Shown in pieces: positions 62,904-64,000 of a stretch of DNA of 64,000 nt. The notes below the pieces were generated by a model, which had not been told where the DNA came from, made no database searches, and worked only from the letters and a program-made list of their open reading frames with translations. The position numbers and the translations under genes were made by a program. Numbering within the stretch: position 1 is the stretch's first letter; each line of letters starts with the position of its first letter. Source of the DNA: Pseudomonas asiatica. GTDB taxonomy: Bacteria > Pseudomonadota > Gammaproteobacteria > Pseudomonadales > Pseudomonadaceae. The stretch is taken from positions 248,001 to 312,000 of the forward strand of contig NZ_BLJF01000001.1 in assembly GCF_009932335.1 (NCBI RefSeq), given 5' to 3'.

Positions 62904-64000
62904 ATGGCAACGCTCGAACTTCGCAATGTGAACAAGACCTACGGCAGCGGTTTGCCGGACACCCTCAAGGACATCCAGCTGTCGATCAAGGATGGCGAGT
63001 TCCTGATCCTGGTCGGCCCCTCGGGCTGCGGCAAGTCGACCTTGATGAACTGCATCGCCGGGCTGGAGCAGATCACCGGCGGCGCGATACTCATCGACCA
63101 GCAGGACGTCAGCGGCATGAGCCCCAAGGACCGCGACATCGCCATGGTGTTCCAGTCCTACGCGCTGTACCCGACCATGAGCGTGCGCGAGAACATCGAG
63201 TTCGGCCTGAAGATCCGCAAGCTGCCGCAAGCTGCAATCGACGAGGAAGTGGCGCGGGTGGCCAAGCTGTTGCAGATCGAGCACCTGCTGGCGCGCAAGC
63301 CGGCGCAGCTGTCCGGTGGTCAGCAACAGCGCGTGGCCATGGGCCGGGCGCTGGCACGGCGGCCGAAGATCTACCTGTTCGATGAACCGCTGTCCAACCT
63401 CGATGCCAAGTTGCGCGTCGAGATGCGCACCGAAATGAAACTGATGCACCAGCGCCTGAAGACCACCACCGTGTACGTCACCCATGACCAGATCGAGGCC
63501 ATGACCCTGGGCGACAAGGTGGCGGTGATGAAGGACGGCATCATCCAGCAGTTCGGCACCCCGCAGCAGATCTACAACGATCCGTCCAACCAGTTCGTCG
63601 CCAGCTTCATCGGCTCGCCGCCGATGAATTTCATCCCGGTGCGCCTCACGCAACAGGACGGGCGCCTGCTGGCCGTGCTCGACAGCGGCCAGGCGCGTTG
63701 CGAGCTGCCCTTGGGAATGGCCGCGGACGAGATGGATGGCCGCGAGGTCATCCTCGGCATCCGCCCCGAGCAGATTGCCCTGGGGGCAGCCGAGGGCAAT
63801 GGCCTGCCCGGCATTCGCGCCGAGGTGCAGGTGACCGAGCCCACCGGGCCAGACCTGCTGGTATTCGTCACCCTCAACCAGACCAAGGTCTGCTGCCGCC
63901 TGGCGCCGGATGTGGCGTGCCGGGTCGGCGATAACCTGAACCTGCAATTCGACCCAGCCCGGGTGCTGCTGTTCGACGCCGCCAGCGGCGAGCGCCTGCA
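62904..64000 (+). CDS. gtsD: Glucose ABC transporter ATPase GtsD (3' end missing)
   Basis: A MalK-like ATPase of which about 365 codons are in the window; the gene runs past position 64000. Walker A is GPSGCGKSTLM (about residues 37-47), the signature LSGGQQQRVAMGRAL and Walker B IYLFDEPLSNLD, followed by the OB-type regulatory domain. Start MATLELRNVNKTYGSG. It energises GtsBC and likely needs only ~20 more codons. Confidence 0.94.
   Translation, partial: MATLELRNVNKTYGSGLPDTLKDIQLSIKDGEFLILVGPSGCGKSTLMNCIAGLEQITGGAILIDQQDVSGMSPKDRDIAMVFQSYALYPTMSVRENIEFGLKIRKLPQAAIDEEVARVAKLLQIEHLLARKPAQLSGGQQQRVAMGRALARRPKIYLFDEPLSNLDAKLRVEMRTEMKLMHQRLKTTTVYVTHDQIEAMTLGDKVAVMKDGIIQQFGTPQQIYNDPSNQFVASFIGSPPMNFIPVRLTQQDGRLLAVLDSGQARCELPLGMAADEMDGREVILGIRPEQIALGAAEGNGLPGIRAEVQVTEPTGPDLLVFVTLNQTKVCCRLAPDVACRVGDNLNLQFDPARVLLFDAASGERL

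Overview
The window is high-GC chromosomal DNA from a fluorescent Pseudomonas, almost certainly the P. putida group. Three things point there: the gene order (lptABC-kdsCD / mlaFEDCB-ibaG-murA-hisGDC; hupN-rlmF-valS-holC-pepA-lptFG; gcvTPH-sdaA; arcDABC; edd-glk-gltR2-gtrS-gtsABCD), the Entner-Doudoroff glucose cluster, and more than a dozen REP-type hairpins of the kinds abundant in P. putida. The assignment rests on recalled synteny and sequence features; no database search was run. I saw no rRNA, tRNA, CRISPR array, prophage or insertion sequence.

Layout. 1-7.8 kb: envelope biogenesis, with the leftward lpt/kds LPS transport and Kdo genes, and the rightward mla (retrograde phospholipid transport) operon followed by ibaG and murA. 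7.9-11 kb: hisG (short form), hisD, hisC. 11.2-14.2 kb: a GntR regulator with a CynX/NimT-type MFS transporter (carrying a G9 tract), then an NTF2-like protein overlapping a GIY-YIG protein. 14.3-16.9 kb: the nucleoid proteins NdpA/YejK and HU (divergent), then rlmF. 17.1-25 kb: valS, a small unknown gene, holC and pepA leftward, with lptFG divergent from pepA. 25.1-32.3 kb: an RDD protein, a cold-shock protein with a structured leader, and the gcvH-gcvP-sdaA-gcvT glycine/serine catabolic cluster behind a clear -24/-12 (sigma-54) promoter. 32.6-36.3 kb: a probably accessory set, an NAD-dependent epimerase ending in a (Thr-Arg)5 tail, an NTF2-like protein, a divergent LysR regulator, and the glutamate symporter gltS. 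36.8-38.3 kb: a TyrR-like sigma-54 activator, probably GcsR, the likely regulator of the gcv cluster. 38.4-45.6 kb: arginine deiminase genes arcDABC, a DUF5064-like gene, and a second, divergent arcD paralogue. 45.6-51.5 kb: a heme acquisition module (FecI-type sigma factor, FecR-type anti-sigma factor, TonB receptor, heme oxygenase, YbaN-like membrane protein) with two Fur-box candidates. 51.7-64 kb: glucose catabolism and uptake, with gap divergent from edd-glk-gltR2-gtrS, two HexR-type operators between them, then an AGE-family epimerase and gtsABCD (gtsD runs off the end).

How the genes work together. The gts transporter brings glucose into the cytoplasm, Glk phosphorylates it, Edd and Gap carry carbon through the Entner-Doudoroff route, and GtrS/GltR2 plus HexR supply regulation. 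The gcv cluster splits glycine and SdaA deaminates serine, with the GcsR-like activator and the sigma-54 promoter forming a plausible local circuit. The arc genes give anaerobic ATP from arginine.

Most of the window is core genome. I do not see a clearly new defence, mobile or biosynthetic system. The best leads are the dense signal-rich intergenic region at 32.3-32.6 kb and the accessory genes beside it, a ~207-bp composite repeat present twice, the YbaN-like gene tied to heme oxygenase, REP hairpins placed inside operons, and the G9 tract in the MFS gene.
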